Shown: piece after piece, positions 8,059 to 16,673 of the stretch | Position numbering within the stretch: position 1 is the first letter of the stretch | How the letters are laid out: each line of letters starts with the position of its first letter | Assembly: GCA_020725675.1 (NCBI GenBank) | Contig: DYEP01000018.1 | Coordinates: forward strand, 1-42,513 | Direction: 5' to 3' | DNA from: Symbiobacterium sp. | GTDB lineage: Bacteria; Bacillota; Sulfobacillia; DUSP01; DYEP01 | DNA: 42,513 nt | Notes under the pieces: generated by a model | Database searches by the model: none | What the model was told of the DNA's origin: nothing | Seen by the model: the letters and a program-made list of their open reading frames with translations, nothing else | Made by a program: the position numbers and the translations under genes

Positions 8059-9130
8059 GTTTACTGCCCCCCTTGATTTCTTCGAAAATCAATTCGATTT
8101 TTTTTACTATTTCTGCCGGACTTGGTACCACCCCACCGGCCCGCCCATAGAAGTATACGGGGGCGCGTCCGGCAGCCGCAATCTTTACATCGTCTACCAT
8201 CTGGCCTGTGCTCATTTCCACCGAAAGGTAAGCCCTGGCCCGGTCTGCCAGTTCATCGAAGGCGCGCTCTGGGAAAGGCCACAGCGTGATCGGCCTCACC
8301 AGCCCGCAGTCAATCCCGCGGGAGTGCGCTGCCTCAATGGCAGCTCGCGCCACCCGCGCCATCGTACCGTACGCAACCAGGAAGATTTCGGCTTCATAAG
8401 GGTCGTATATCTCCCACCTCGTTTCTTTCTTCCTGATCTGCTCGTACTTCTCCATGAGATGCCAGTTGTGCTTGTCAAGCAGTTCCGGATCGAGAATGAT
8501 GGAACTGATGATATTCGGTGGTCTTCCCTCCGCCCCTGTCGTCGCCCACGGTTTGGCCAAGGGCTCGGGAGGGGGCTCGTCCGGGAACTCGACAGGTTCC
8601 ATCATCTGCCCAAGGATCCCGTCACCCAGCACCAGCACGGGATTTCTATACGCGTCCGCCTTATCGAACGCCATCATCACAAGGTCAACCATCTCTTGAA
8701 TAGTCGATGGCGCATACACCAAAGTGCGGTAGTCACCATGCCCTCCGCCCCTGGTCGCCTGGAAGTAGTCTGATTGCGCAGGCTGAATACCTCCAAGTCC
8801 TGGTCCGCCCCTTACGATGTTTACGATAACCGCGGGTAATTCACTCCCTGCCAGGTAGGAAATGCCTTCCTGCTTCAGGCTGATCCCCGGGCTTGACGAA
8901 GACGTCATCACTCGCCCGCCTGCACAAGATGCCCCGTATACCATGTTGATAGCGGCCACTTCGCTCTCCGCCTGAAGGAAAACGCCGCCCACCTCAGGCA
9001 GCCTCCTTGACATGTATTCTGGTAGCTCGTTCTGGGGAGTGATGGGATATCCAAAGAAGAACCGGCACCCGGCCTTTATGGCGGCCTCCCCTATTGCCTC
9101 GTTACCTTTCATCAGCATCTTTTCGCCCAT
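8051..9130 (-). CDS. korA: 2-oxoacid:ferredoxin oxidoreductase, alpha subunit (VorB/KorA type)
   Basis: The 359-residue alpha subunit contains the family motifs GYPITPQNELPEYM (near residues 27-40) and SSSSPGISLKQEGISYL. The first part is the pyrimidine-binding thiamine diphosphate half; the end is a transketolase C-terminal-like domain. The closest subfamily I recognise is the 3-methyl-2-oxobutanoate enzyme subunit VorB. The ATG at 9130 has GGAGGGG seven bases upstream; an in-frame start 24 bases further up was rejected. It follows the ferredoxin subunit by 30 bases in the order delta-alpha-beta-gamma. Confidence 0.92.
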   Translation of the reverse strand: MGEKMLMKGNEAIGEAAIKAGCRFFFGYPITPQNELPEYMSRRLPEVGGVFLQAESEVAAINMVYGASCAGGRVMTSSSSPGISLKQEGISYLAGSELPAVIVNIVRGGPGLGGIQPAQSDYFQATRGGGHGDYRTLVYAPSTIQEMVDLVMMAFDKADAYRNPVLVLGDGILGQMMEPVEFPDEPPPEPLAKPWATTGAEGRPPNIISSIILDPELLDKHNWHLMEKYEQIRKKETRWEIYDPYEAEIFLVAYGTMARVARAAIEAAHSRGIDCGLVRPITLWPFPERAFDELADRARAYLSVEMSTGQMVDDVKIAAAGRAPVYFYGRAGGVVPSPAEIVKKIELIFEEIKGGSKRA

Positions 9131-9160
9131 TAAATCCCCTCCTTGGCGGCCCAAGATCCG

Positions 9161-9373
9161 TCAGTGTTTATAGACTTCAATGGCACAATCCGGGCACATC
9201 CTGGCGCAAATCGCACACGAAATGCATTTCTCCTGCTCCGTGACTGTAGCAGGCCTGTACCCCTGCCTGTTCAGTCGGTCAGCGAGGTAGATAATGTTCT
9301 TAGGGCAGAACGTAACGCATAGCTCGCACCCTTTGCACCGTTCTTCATCAAACACTACCCTTTTGTCCAACAC
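9161..9373 (-). CDS. korD: 2-oxoacid oxidoreductase delta subunit, two-cluster ferredoxin
   Basis: A 70-residue protein with two complete [4Fe-4S] motifs: CKGCELCVTFCP (about residues 14-25) and CISCAICARMCP (about 49-60). It carries electrons from the catalytic subunits to soluble ferredoxin. The GTG at 9373 has AAGGGGG four bases upstream and overlaps the stop of the preceding ATPase gene by one base. The longer frame upstream translates into the ATPase gene and has no family similarity. Confidence 0.9.
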   Translation of the reverse strand: MLDKRVVFDEERCKGCELCVTFCPKNIIYLADRLNRQGYRPATVTEQEKCISCAICARMCPDCAIEVYKH

Positions 9374-10074
9374 TATTCCCCCTTCGTGCGGTTCCAGGGA
9401 GGTGTCATGTAAAGGTGTAGACCGAGTACGGGAACACCATGTACAACCTGACGAACCGCGTGCTGAAGCGTATCTGCGCATGACACAAATCTCACCTTCT
9501 TGCCTACCTCTGCTGCAGCATCAAGCACAATGGAGAGCCCAAGCGTAATGGTGGAAACGTCAGTGAGCGGGCCCAGGTGAGTATTGCAGACCAGGCCCGT
9601 GGCTGACAAGTTCGAAGCATGTTCCACGGAACGCAGCATGGACTGTATGGAGGGTACGTCACGGGTAAACGGCCTCTGCGTATTAACCACAAACAAGGCC
9701 TCAAATTCTCCTTGGACCAGTTTGTCCTTTATCGACCTGAGCACCCTCGCCCCGGGGTCATTGCCTCCAACATCCAAAATGACGCGGCCCTTGACTGCTT
9801 CGGGAATATAGCGAAGCCCCGAAGGCGGAATGGGCAGGCTCGAAGAGCGCACAGCATCCGGAGGCGTTACCACCCGGACCCCGTATGCTTCAATTTCCTC
9901 CTGCCTCTCGCGCGTGCGGAAGAACGGAGTGACTGTATCAAGGTCTACCAAGGTGACCTGTTCGCCACGGGATGCGAAGTGTACGGCTAAGTTAATAGAG
10001 ATCTCTGTCTTGCCGCTGCCGTATCCACCAAAAAAGATTAGTATCCTTCGGGGCAGTTCCAGTTCATCCCACAT
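9373..10074 (-). CDS. P-loop ATPase (MinD/ParA-like) of the 2-oxoacid oxidoreductase operon
   Basis: The 233-residue protein begins with a Walker A motif [15 protein letters not shown] (residues 16-30, lysine 22), followed by [17 protein letters not shown] and [15 protein letters not shown], which look like the switch/Walker B region of a SIMIBI-class ATPase. It lacks the deviant ParA lysine near the start of the P-loop, so it is nearer to CobQ/CooC-like or metal-chaperone ATPases than to true partition proteins. The ATG overlaps the end of the upstream dehydrogenase by eleven bases. Its position suggests help in maturing or regulating the enzyme; no direct evidence is seen. Confidence 0.78.
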   Translation of the reverse strand: MWDELELPRRILIFFGGYGSGKTEISINLAVHFASRGEQVTLVDLDTVTPFFRTRERQEEIEAYGVRVVTPPDAVRSSSLPIPPSGLRYIPEAVKGRVILDVGGNDPGARVLRSIKDKLVQGEFEALFVVNTQRPFTRDVPSIQSMLRSVEHASNLSATGLVCNTHLGPLTDVSTITLGLSIVLDAAAEVGKKVRFVSCADTLQHAVRQVVHGVPVLGLHLYMTPPWNRTKGE

Positions 10075-11128
10075 ATATCCTCCGAAGCCCTGAGAGCCTG
10101 GACATCCGCTCCTCAGCCATTACCTGGGCCGCCTTGTACGTGGGGATCCCGTCCCGATCTGAGATTTCAAACACCCGAGTAACTTTATCGTATATCTGAG
10201 CAACTCTCGCGTACGCCCTGTTTCGGCTGTAGCCTCCCGGTTCGAACTCATCGGCGACGTTGATCACGCCACCGCCGTTTATCACAAAGTCAGGAGCATA
10301 CAGAATGCCTCTCTCAGTCAGTCTATCACCGTGAACAGGCTTGGCCAGCTGGTTGTTGGCTGCACCAGCGATGATCCTGCATTTGAACCTGTCCACAGTG
10401 TCATCATTTACCACGGCACCCAGCGCGCACGGAGCAAATATATCACACTCTACACCGTATATGTCGTCCGGGTCCACCCTTGTGGCACCGAACTCGGCCA
10501 CCGCCCTTGCTGCCCTGTCTTCAAAGATGTCTGATACAACGAGGTGTGCGCCGTCATCGTGCAGGTGTCTGGCCAGGTGATATCCTACATGCCCCATGCC
10601 CTGGATGGCTACTGTCCTTCCCTTCAAACTCTCTTCTCCGAACACGCGCTTCGCACAAGCCTTCATGCCACGGAATACTCCAAATGCTGTGGCAGGTGAC
10701 GGGTCACCGCTTGAGTCAGGCAATCCCGCTACATAGCGCGTCTCGTACCGAACAATAGCCATGTCGGCGCTGCTTGTACCGACATCCTCTGCAGTAATGT
10801 ATCGCCCCCCCAAAGTGGCGACAAATCTGCCAAATGCCCTGAACATCTGCTCACTCTTATCCCTGCGGGGGTCACCGATGATGACCGCCTTCCCGCCTCC
10901 CAGATTAAGCCCCATCACGGAGTTCTTGTACGTCATCCCCTCTGAAAGCCTGAGCACATCGAGAATGGCTTCGTCTTCATTCTTGTACGGCCACATGCGG
11001 CACCCACCAAGTCCCGGACCCAGCGTGGTATCGTGTATGGCGATAATGGCACGAAGGCCAGATGCCCGGTCGTAGCAGAATACCACCTGCTCATGACCGT
11101 GTTCTGAGACATAATCGAAAATTTCCAT
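10064..11128 (-). CDS. Leucine (branched-chain amino acid) dehydrogenase, copy 2
   Basis: This 354-residue protein is a Glu/Leu/Phe/Val dehydrogenase. The catalytic-domain motif [18 protein letters not shown] (about residues 63-80) has both expected lysines. The NAD-binding Rossmann motif is [17 protein letters not shown]. It deaminates leucine, valine or isoleucine to the 2-oxoacid with NAD. ATG 11128 is chosen because GGAGG lies eight bases upstream; the GTG at 11137 overlaps that site. It follows a second, more divergent copy by 19 bases. The pair feeds the ferredoxin oxidoreductase encoded next. Confidence 0.9.
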   Translation of the reverse strand: MEIFDYVSEHGHEQVVFCYDRASGLRAIIAIHDTTLGPGLGGCRMWPYKNEDEAILDVLRLSEGMTYKNSVMGLNLGGGKAVIIGDPRRDKSEQMFRAFGRFVATLGGRYITAEDVGTSSADMAIVRYETRYVAGLPDSSGDPSPATAFGVFRGMKACAKRVFGEESLKGRTVAIQGMGHVGYHLARHLHDDGAHLVVSDIFEDRAARAVAEFGATRVDPDDIYGVECDIFAPCALGAVVNDDTVDRFKCRIIAGAANNQLAKPVHGDRLTERGILYAPDFVINGGGVINVADEFEPGGYSRNRAYARVAQIYDKVTRVFEISDRDGIPTYKAAQVMAEERMSRLSGLRRIYVG

Positions 11129-11147
11129 GACGCGCACCTCCGGGTGT

Positions 11148-12218
11148 TCATCTGTGCGGTACGTACATCCGATTGAGTCTGCCCAGGTTCTCGATCCTAC
11201 GCTCTGCCATCAGCCTGGCGGCTGCTGCCGTCGGTATCCCTTCAGACCGCGAAATACTGAAGATTTCAAGCAACCTGTTGTAAATCTGCGCGGCCTTCCT
11301 GAATGCTCTATCCCTATTGAAGCCCTCCCTCTCATCCGCCACCTGGATCAGTCCACCTGCGTTCACTACAAAGTCCGGTGCGTACAGTATCCCGCGCTCA
11401 TGAAGCAGTTCTCCGTCTGATTCATCCGCGAGCTGATTGTTGGCCGCCCCTGCCACGGCCTTGCACTTGAGTCTTGGTATAGTCACTGGATTGAGTACCG
11501 CTCCGAGGGCATTGGGAGAGAAAATGTCACAGGCTACATCGTAGATTTCGCTGGGCTCGCAAAGCGCGATTGAGGACTCTTGGGCCCATTTCAGCGCATA
11601 CTCGCTCGTGTCCGTGGCGACCACTTCGGCCCCTTCATCCATCAGATGGCGTACCAGATGCCTGCCGACCTTGCCAAGCCCCTGTACAGCAACGGTCCTG
11701 CCCCGCAGTGAGTCTGTTCCCCAGATCACGTGCGAACAAGCCTTCATCCCTTTGAAGACTCCGTACGCCGTAATGATAGATGAGTCGCCGCTACCGCCGA
11801 ATTCCTCAGGAAGCGCCACGAGATGACTTGTCTCTGCCCGAGAATATACAAAGTCGTACGCGGTGGTACCCACATCGGTGCCCGTAATGAATCTACCTTT
11901 CAGGGTCTGGACGAATAGTCCGAACGCTCGAAACAGCTCCTCCGACTTGTCACTGTGAGGGTCCCCCCAGATCACAGCCTTGCCCCCACCATAGTTCGCA
12001 CCACAGGCTGCAGACTTGAGGCTCATCCCGTACGAAAGCCTGATCGCATCGTTGACGGCGTCACCCTCCTTCTCGTAAGGCCACATCCTGCAACCTCCAA
12101 GAGCAGGGCCCAACGTGGTGTCGTGAACAGCAATGATAGCCTTCAACTTGCTGGACTTGTCATGACAGAACACCAGTTGTTCATGACCATACTCGGACAT
12201 ACTGTCAAAGATGCCCAT
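11148..12218 (-). CDS. Leucine dehydrogenase-like protein, copy 1
   Basis: The 356-residue protein is a paralogue of the next gene, with the same layout: [16 protein letters not shown], an active-site segment [17 protein letters not shown] and a Rossmann motif [17 protein letters not shown]. The catalytic segment differs from the usual [14 protein letters not shown] in several places ([14 protein letters not shown]), though both lysines remain, so its substrate may differ. ATG 12218 has GGAGG seven bases upstream; an upstream in-frame start at 12284 lacks support. It heads the amino-acid oxidation operon after a 176-base gap. Confidence 0.87.
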   Translation of the reverse strand: MGIFDSMSEYGHEQLVFCHDKSSKLKAIIAVHDTTLGPALGGCRMWPYEKEGDAVNDAIRLSYGMSLKSAACGANYGGGKAVIWGDPHSDKSEELFRAFGLFVQTLKGRFITGTDVGTTAYDFVYSRAETSHLVALPEEFGGSGDSSIITAYGVFKGMKACSHVIWGTDSLRGRTVAVQGLGKVGRHLVRHLMDEGAEVVATDTSEYALKWAQESSIALCEPSEIYDVACDIFSPNALGAVLNPVTIPRLKCKAVAGAANNQLADESDGELLHERGILYAPDFVVNAGGLIQVADEREGFNRDRAFRKAAQIYNRLLEIFSISRSEGIPTAAAARLMAERRIENLGRLNRMYVPHR

Positions 12219-12309
12219 TTTCAACCCTCCTGGCCCATTTATCGGTTGCGGCTCGCACAAAAGATAGGTCCCGGGTAACGGCACCTATCTACGTTATGCT
12301 CCTTTTCCA

Positions 12310-12339
12310 TTATTACGATATTCTCGATGCGATCCTCAA
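12310..12339 (-). promoter_or_regulatory. Weak candidate promoter of the amino-acid oxidation operon
   Basis: On the minus strand TTGAGG (12339-12334), an 18-base spacer and TAATAA (12315-12310) could be a housekeeping promoter for the dehydrogenase operon. No sigma-54 (-24/-12) pattern, which drives branched-chain degradation in some Bacillus, was found in the gap. Confidence 0.3.
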
Positions 12340-12394
12340 TTCCCTTCAATCCGCATTAAACTGTTTGAATTGTCCGGACGAAATGCCGGTTATC

Positions 12395-13216
12395 TCAGTC
12401 TTGCCTTCCCAGTTTGTCAAGCCATTGCAGTACTCTGTTCTTTTGAATAATGGTGCTGAATGAGATCATCTCAGACAGTGCGTTCAAGAACACAAGCAGT
12501 AGCAAGCATCCGATTCTTACCCAGTTTTGGCCGATGAGCAGGACCAGGAGCCCCACTACACCGCCCAGGAAGTTGGCGCCCGTGTCACCCATCATTGATC
12601 TTTCTGAGAGGTCATGACGAATAAGACCTGCAACCGCAAACAATGACGCGCTCACGATCGGGTAGATGGTATAAACAAAAGACCAGGCGGGAATCGCCAA
12701 AAGCAGGAAGACTTTCATCCCTCTCCCTGGTCTTAAGTCCACCAAGTTCAACAAGTTTACAGCCAGCGCGAACAAAAAGGCATCCGGCAGCCAGAACAAT
12801 GCGCTGCGTCCAGTAACCACGGAAGACGCAAAAATGCCTGTGATGAACCCCCCCAGCATTTTCAGCACCCCTGTTGTAACTGTGCCGCGGAGCAGAGCTC
12901 GTATGTGGCCCTTGAAACCTTTGTCGGTGGAACCGAACAGGTCATCCACTAGCCCTACAAGTCCAACAAGCACGGGCGCCAGTATTGATGTGCTGCTGGC
13001 GGAGCACGAGCGTCCCGTTAGTGCTACTGCAAGCAAGGCGGCGAAACTGGAGGAAAAAATGAGGATGACTCCAGAAGGATATGGTACCTGACGCCCCCGG
13101 TAATTGGTTTTTGTAAGCCCGCGCGATTGCATAAGGGGCGTGAGCGAAGCATGCATGAGTATAGCGGCAGGCAGCGCAAGCAGTGAAACTGCCGTGCTTA
13201 GATAATGCGCGCCCAA
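12395..13216 (-). CDS. MraY/WecA-like polyprenyl-phosphate phosphoglycosyltransferase homologue
   Basis: The 273-residue membrane protein has about eight to ten hydrophobic segments and belongs to the polyprenyl-phosphate N-acetylhexosamine-1-phosphate transferase superfamily. It keeps an Asp-Asp pair (GLVDDLFGS, residues 91-92) and a GDTGANFLG motif near 211-219. Where MraY/WecA carry a NxxDGxDGL-type motif, it has NLVDLRPGRGMK (about 157-168). This marks a divergent clostridial subgroup whose substrate is unknown. The start is TTG, overlapping the glycosyltransferase gene by 19 bases. It ends the steA-steB envelope group. Confidence 0.78.
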   Translation of the reverse strand: MGAHYLSTAVSLLALPAAILMHASLTPLMQSRGLTKTNYRGRQVPYPSGVILIFSSSFAALLAVALTGRSCSASSTSILAPVLVGLVGLVDDLFGSTDKGFKGHIRALLRGTVTTGVLKMLGGFITGIFASSVVTGRSALFWLPDAFLFALAVNLLNLVDLRPGRGMKVFLLLAIPAWSFVYTIYPIVSASLFAVAGLIRHDLSERSMMGDTGANFLGGVVGLLVLLIGQNWVRIGCLLLLVFLNALSEMISFSTIIQKNRVLQWLDKLGRQD

Positions 13217-13857
13217 GCCGCCCTCATGGCATGAACGAGTTGTCTGGCGCGGTGTACAAAACCTGCGGCGTCCCTACCAGTACCTTGGTGAACTATATCC
13301 GTATCCACTTCTACCACCGAAAAGCCGGCTCTCACCGCGTCCACCGTGAGTGCAAGTTCCATACCGAACCCGTCTGCCAGCCTGCCCACACGCTCGATGA
13401 CTTCTCGCTTCACCGCCCTGATGCCAGAAAGCGGGCATTTGGGTAAGAACCCGCAAAGCGCCCAGATAGCAAGCGCACAGATCCTCCGCGTTATCCCAAG
13501 CCCGCCGCTGCCTTGTTTTGTTGCGATCCGCGCGATTGCCATGTCTGCACCATTTGACGCTGCCTCCACCAGCTTGGTCACCTCCCTGGCCTGCCTTCCG
13601 ATGTCTGCATCCACAAACACGTACAGATCTGCTGCCTCTTTCTTGAGCGCCATGTTGATTGCACCGCCCTTTCCTCTGTTACTTCCTGTGCTCAACACAT
13701 GTGCCCCGGACATTTCCGCTCTTTGTCCAGTGGCATCGCGGGAGCCGTCATCCACTACTACAACGTCATCAATCACACCGGTGTCTAGCAGTGCGCTTAC
13801 TGTGTCAGAAACAGTACGTTCTTCATTGAACGCTGGCACAATTGCTATTACTTTCAC
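13198..13857 (-). CDS. Glycosyltransferase family 2
   Basis: The 219-residue protein has a GT-A fold signature: IAIVPAFNEERTVSDTV (residues 4-20), VVVVDDGSRD (32-41), RGKGGAINMALK and the metal-binding DxD in FVDADIG (D83, D85). It resembles enzymes that add sugar to a polyprenyl phosphate from a nucleotide sugar. It has one hydrophobic stretch rather than several membrane helices, so it acts at the inner face of the membrane. Its GTG start overlaps the steB-like stop by four bases, and its own end overlaps the next gene. Donor and acceptor are unknown. Confidence 0.87.
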   Translation of the reverse strand: MKVIAIVPAFNEERTVSDTVSALLDTGVIDDVVVVDDGSRDATGQRAEMSGAHVLSTGSNRGKGGAINMALKKEAADLYVFVDADIGRQAREVTKLVEAASNGADMAIARIATKQGSGGLGITRRICALAIWALCGFLPKCPLSGIRAVKREVIERVGRLADGFGMELALTVDAVRAGFSVVEVDTDIVHQGTGRDAAGFVHRARQLVHAMRAAWARII

Positions 13858-14594
13858 TTTAAAACGCTCCCTATCTCAGGAAAGAGCATTGATGCACCCT
13901 TTTTGCTTCCATAATGACCCTTTATGCCAAGAAGACCATAAACCGTGGATATTTCACCGAATACTGTGTCCATGTGGTCCACAAGACTTCCATGATCAGC
14001 GAATGAAGAAAGGGGCGACGACGCGTTTTGGGTCTCGCCGCACACTACCGGAATCCCGCTGGCTGCAATGCGTGATACCAGCGGAACATATATATCGTCT
14101 ATCACTTTCTTTGGGGTATTGTCCCCTAAGACAAGCACAAGACCGTCGATCGGTCCGGACCCCCCGATAAGGTCGACGACTTGATCGAGTGCGGGCTGCA
14201 GTTCTCCACATAACAGCTCAGCAGCGGACAGAGTGGACGCCGTGGCCCCTGCTGTTCTCACTGCGCGAATCACCCCGGTGGGAATATCTGCGTCCTGCGC
14301 GCAGAGGAAGACTATGTGCCTGCCTTCGAGTTTTCCTGATAACAGGTACGCTTCAGTGGCCCACACGAATTGCCTGAGGTCTTCAAGCGCCATCTTTATG
14401 CTCTGCAATTCCTGCGTTTTTATTTGATTGTCGCGCCTGAGCTTTTCAAATTCAGCTTCCAGCACGGCGATCATTTGCTCCTGCTCTCTTATGATCACAT
14501 CATCTCCAAGAAGCACCGTCCCGATAAATACACCAAGTCCCAAAGACAAAAACACGGCGACTACAGTGAGAATCTGTGACCTGTGATCAAACAC
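13854..14594 (-). CDS. steB: SteB-like membrane protein (MctB/copper transporter family by name)
   Basis: The 246-residue protein has one N-terminal membrane helix (about residues 9-28, ending GVFIGTVLLG), a coiled coil (about 34-75, rich in Glu, Gln and Arg), then an extracytoplasmic alpha/beta domain. This is the MctB-type layout often labelled copper transporter, but next to steA it matches SteB of Actinobacteria, which is linked to cell-envelope integrity and division. No copper-binding cysteine cluster is visible. The GTG has GGAGG seven bases upstream and lies eleven bases from the steA stop. Confidence 0.78.
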   Translation of the reverse strand: MFDHRSQILTVVAVFLSLGLGVFIGTVLLGDDVIIREQEQMIAVLEAEFEKLRRDNQIKTQELQSIKMALEDLRQFVWATEAYLLSGKLEGRHIVFLCAQDADIPTGVIRAVRTAGATASTLSAAELLCGELQPALDQVVDLIGGSGPIDGLVLVLGDNTPKKVIDDIYVPLVSRIAASGIPVVCGETQNASSPLSSFADHGSLVDHMDTVFGEISTVYGLLGIKGHYGSKKGASMLFPEIGSVLK

Positions 14595-14605
14595 CTGTCA
14601 TCCTC

Positions 14606-15730
14606 CTAAACTCCGAGGGCTATCTTTAATCTGAGAAATATAAGTCGCAGTAGCTGCCTGACCTGCGGGGAAGTCGCAGCTATGAAAAGTGCAGGTACAA
14701 AAGACGCAGCCACAAGCAGCGCTGCGTTCTTTATGCCTGACCCGGGACAGTATAGCCTGTTGACGCCTTTTGCGTCGACCAGCCTCTGTCCTACTTTCAT
14801 ACGCACTAGCAAGGTGCTTGCCATCCCGGGACGACCTTTCTCTAGAAAGTCCACGATGTTTGAATGGGTTCCCACTGCGACGATCAGCTTCGCCCCAGCC
14901 TCGTAAGACAAAAGCAGAGCCAGATCTTCACTGGTGCCAGGCGACGGGAATACTTCGCAATTTAGGCCCAATTTCCTGATCCTTTCAAGTCCCGGCGCCA
15001 TACCCGAAAGGTAAGCATGTACTACTAGCGCCGCTCCTTGAGACAGTGCCCTGTCCGATACACTGTCCATGTCACCTATAATGATGTGAGGTGTAAGTCC
15101 CATCTCCAGCAAGGCATCTGCTCCGCCATCCACCCCAATGAGAACTGGCTTTTGCTGTCTTATGAAAGCCCTGATCATCATCAAATCGCTTTTGTATTCC
15201 GGCCCCCTGACCACCACCACTGCATCGCGTCCCTTTAACTCCAAAAATGCCTTCGGCAGTCGCTGTCTGCGGAATATGAAATCCTTCTCCCTGGCTGCAT
15301 ACTCTAGCGTGTTCTCAAGGAAACGCCTTAGCTCCTCGTTCAGCCTTGCACTGGCCTGCTCGGCTCTTTCCGTGATTTCCTCCTTCGTTAAAGACGGCCT
15401 GATCGCGATGGTGCCCCTGGGTGTCTTCAGGCTACTACCCTCTATTGAAATCTCATCGCCATCGTGCAGCATATCCCAGACTTCAGGACCCAAGTGGTCA
15501 TAAAGGGGAATCCCGGCGTCGACAAGTACTGACGCACCTAGAGCTGGATATCTGCCTGACATCGAAGGTGCAACGTTGAGTACAGCTCCTACGCCAATTT
15601 CCGCCAGAGTCCTCGCAGCCACTTCATCAAGATCCTCGTGGTCCAATAGCGCTATGTCTCCAGGCTTTAGCCGGCACACAAGGTTCTTCGTTCGTTTGTC
15701 CTTCTTCACGATCCCTTTCAACAGGCACAC
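14606..15730 (-). CDS. steA: SteA-like protein with thiamin pyrophosphokinase-like domain and C-terminal membrane anchor
   Basis: The roughly 374-residue protein starts with a small domain around RLKPGDIALLDHEDLDEVAA. It continues with a thiamin pyrophosphokinase-like domain bearing GVDGGADALLEMGLTPHI and GDMDS, and ends with a hydrophobic helix (ALLVAASFVPALFIAAT). This matches SteA, a putative cytokinetic-ring-associated protein paired with SteB in Corynebacterium. The start is uncertain. TTG 15757, GTG 15730 and TTG 15721 are all in frame, none with a good ribosome site; GTG 15730 gives a family-like N-terminus (KGIVKKDKRTKNL). A hairpin terminator separates it from spo0A upstream. Confidence 0.82.
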   Translation of the reverse strand: MCLLKGIVKKDKRTKNLVCRLKPGDIALLDHEDLDEVAARTLAEIGVGAVLNVAPSMSGRYPALGASVLVDAGIPLYDHLGPEVWDMLHDGDEISIEGSSLKTPRGTIAIRPSLTKEEITERAEQASARLNEELRRFLENTLEYAAREKDFIFRRQRLPKAFLELKGRDAVVVVRGPEYKSDLMMIRAFIRQQKPVLIGVDGGADALLEMGLTPHIIIGDMDSVSDRALSQGAALVVHAYLSGMAPGLERIRKLGLNCEVFPSPGTSEDLALLLSYEAGAKLIVAVGTHSNIVDFLEKGRPGMASTLLVRMKVGQRLVDAKGVNRLYCPGSGIKNAALLVAASFVPALFIAATSPQVRQLLRLIFLRLKIALGV

Positions 15731-15767
15731 CCACCATTTAATATCCCCAGTCCGCAAGAAATCATAT

Positions 15768-15791
15768 AAGCCTGCCTTGTCAGGCAGGCTT
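15768..15791 (-). terminator. Hairpin terminator after spo0A
   Basis: Ten-base perfect arms (15768-15777 and 15782-15791) with a four-base loop lie 26 bases beyond the spo0A stop. On the minus strand the hairpin is followed by ATATGATTTCTT, a moderate T-rich tail. It is a plausible intrinsic terminator between spo0A and steA. Confidence 0.6.
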
Positions 15792-15817
15792 GCCGCTTTC
15801 TCTGGTGTACTTTTAAT

Positions 15818-16570
15818 TTATGAAGCCCGGCGCTCCATGCGGAGCTTGTCCGCTATCATTGCAATAAATTCAGAGTTAGTGGGTTTTCCTCTTTCCTGGC
15901 TCACCGTGTGGCCAAACAAGCCATTGATGGTATCCAGGTTGCCCCTGCTCCATGCAACTTCGATAGCGTGGCGTATGGCCCGTTCAACCCGGCTCGGAGT
16001 CGTCTTGTACTTGGTGGCTATAGCAGGGTACAGCTCCTTAGTGACACCTGACAAAAGCTCTACTCGTTCGACCACCATTGTGATGGCATCCCGCAAGTAA
16101 AGGTAACCCTTAATATGCGCCGGGATGCCTATGTCATGAATCATTTGCGTGACCTCACGGTCCACATTCTGAGGCTTTGGAGGACTGACCGCCTTTGGCG
16201 CTGTCTTGGTCGAGCACAACTGCCGGACTCTTTCCACAAGTACATCTAGATCAAAAGGTTTTAGGATAAAGTAATCCGCTCCAAGTTGGGCGACCTGTTG
16301 AGTCACTTTCTCCTGTCCAAACGCGGTGAGCACAACCACCCGGGGTCTTTGCCGCAAGCTGCATAGCTGTTCAAGTACCCCAATTCCATCAAGTTCAGGC
16401 ATTATGATATCAAGAATGAGTACATCAGGAGACAAGGTATTGACCATCTCTAAGACGTCTGAACCAACATGAGTAATGCCGATGAGCTCCATATCTGGTT
16501 GGGAAGCAATGTGTTGTCTTAAGAGCTCGCACATCTCACGGTTGTCATCTGCCAACATTAATTTAATCAT
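15818..16570 (-). CDS. spo0A: Sporulation master regulator Spo0A
   Basis: The 250-residue response regulator has an N-terminal receiver domain with acidic pocket ADDN (residues 7-10), phospho-acceptor Asp54 in LILDIIMP and Lys104 in ILKPF. A proline/lysine linker leads to the Spo0A C-terminal DNA-binding domain, with the highly conserved segment [20 protein letters not shown]. Phosphorylated Spo0A binds 0A boxes and starts sporulation. ATG 16570 is chosen over the in-frame TTG at 16576, although AAAGGGG would serve either. It lies directly downstream of spoIVB, the classic order. A sigma-H-type promoter precedes it. Confidence 0.97.
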   Translation of the reverse strand: MIKLMLADDNREMCELLRQHIASQPDMELIGITHVGSDVLEMVNTLSPDVLILDIIMPELDGIGVLEQLCSLRQRPRVVVLTAFGQEKVTQQVAQLGADYFILKPFDLDVLVERVRQLCSTKTAPKAVSPPKPQNVDREVTQMIHDIGIPAHIKGYLYLRDAITMVVERVELLSGVTKELYPAIATKYKTTPSRVERAIRHAIEVAWSRGNLDTINGLFGHTVSQERGKPTNSEFIAMIADKLRMERRAS

Positions 16571-16600
16571 AGTCAAGATCGCCCCTTTCTTTCCTATGGA

Positions 16601-16629
16601 ATATTCTACATAATCCTGCTAATTCCTGC
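16601..16629 (-). promoter_or_regulatory. Sigma-H-type promoter of spo0A
   Basis: On the minus strand GCAGGAATT (16629-16621), an 11-base spacer and GTAGAATAT (16609-16601) match the sigma-H consensus RNAGGAWWW-N11-12-RNNGAATWW at every defined position. The start of transcription would be about 25 bases before the ATG. In Bacillus the induced spo0A promoter is also sigma-H dependent. Confidence 0.7.
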
Positions 16630-16654
16630 CGTAACATACAGTATATTTCCAGTT

Positions 16655-16661
16655 TTTGTCA
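16655..16661 (-). promoter_or_regulatory. Possible 0A box upstream of spo0A
   Basis: The plus strand reads TTTGTCA, one mismatch from the 0A box TTCGNCA, about 25 bases upstream of the sigma-H -35. Autoregulation by Spo0A-P would fit, but a 7-mer with a mismatch is weak evidence. Confidence 0.25.
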
Positions 16662-16673
16662 TGACTTTTTGTA

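Noticed and set aside
9374-9481. A 36-codon extension of the ferredoxin subunit
   Set aside because: It is a shadow of the ATPase gene; GTG 9373 with AAGGGGG is the better start.
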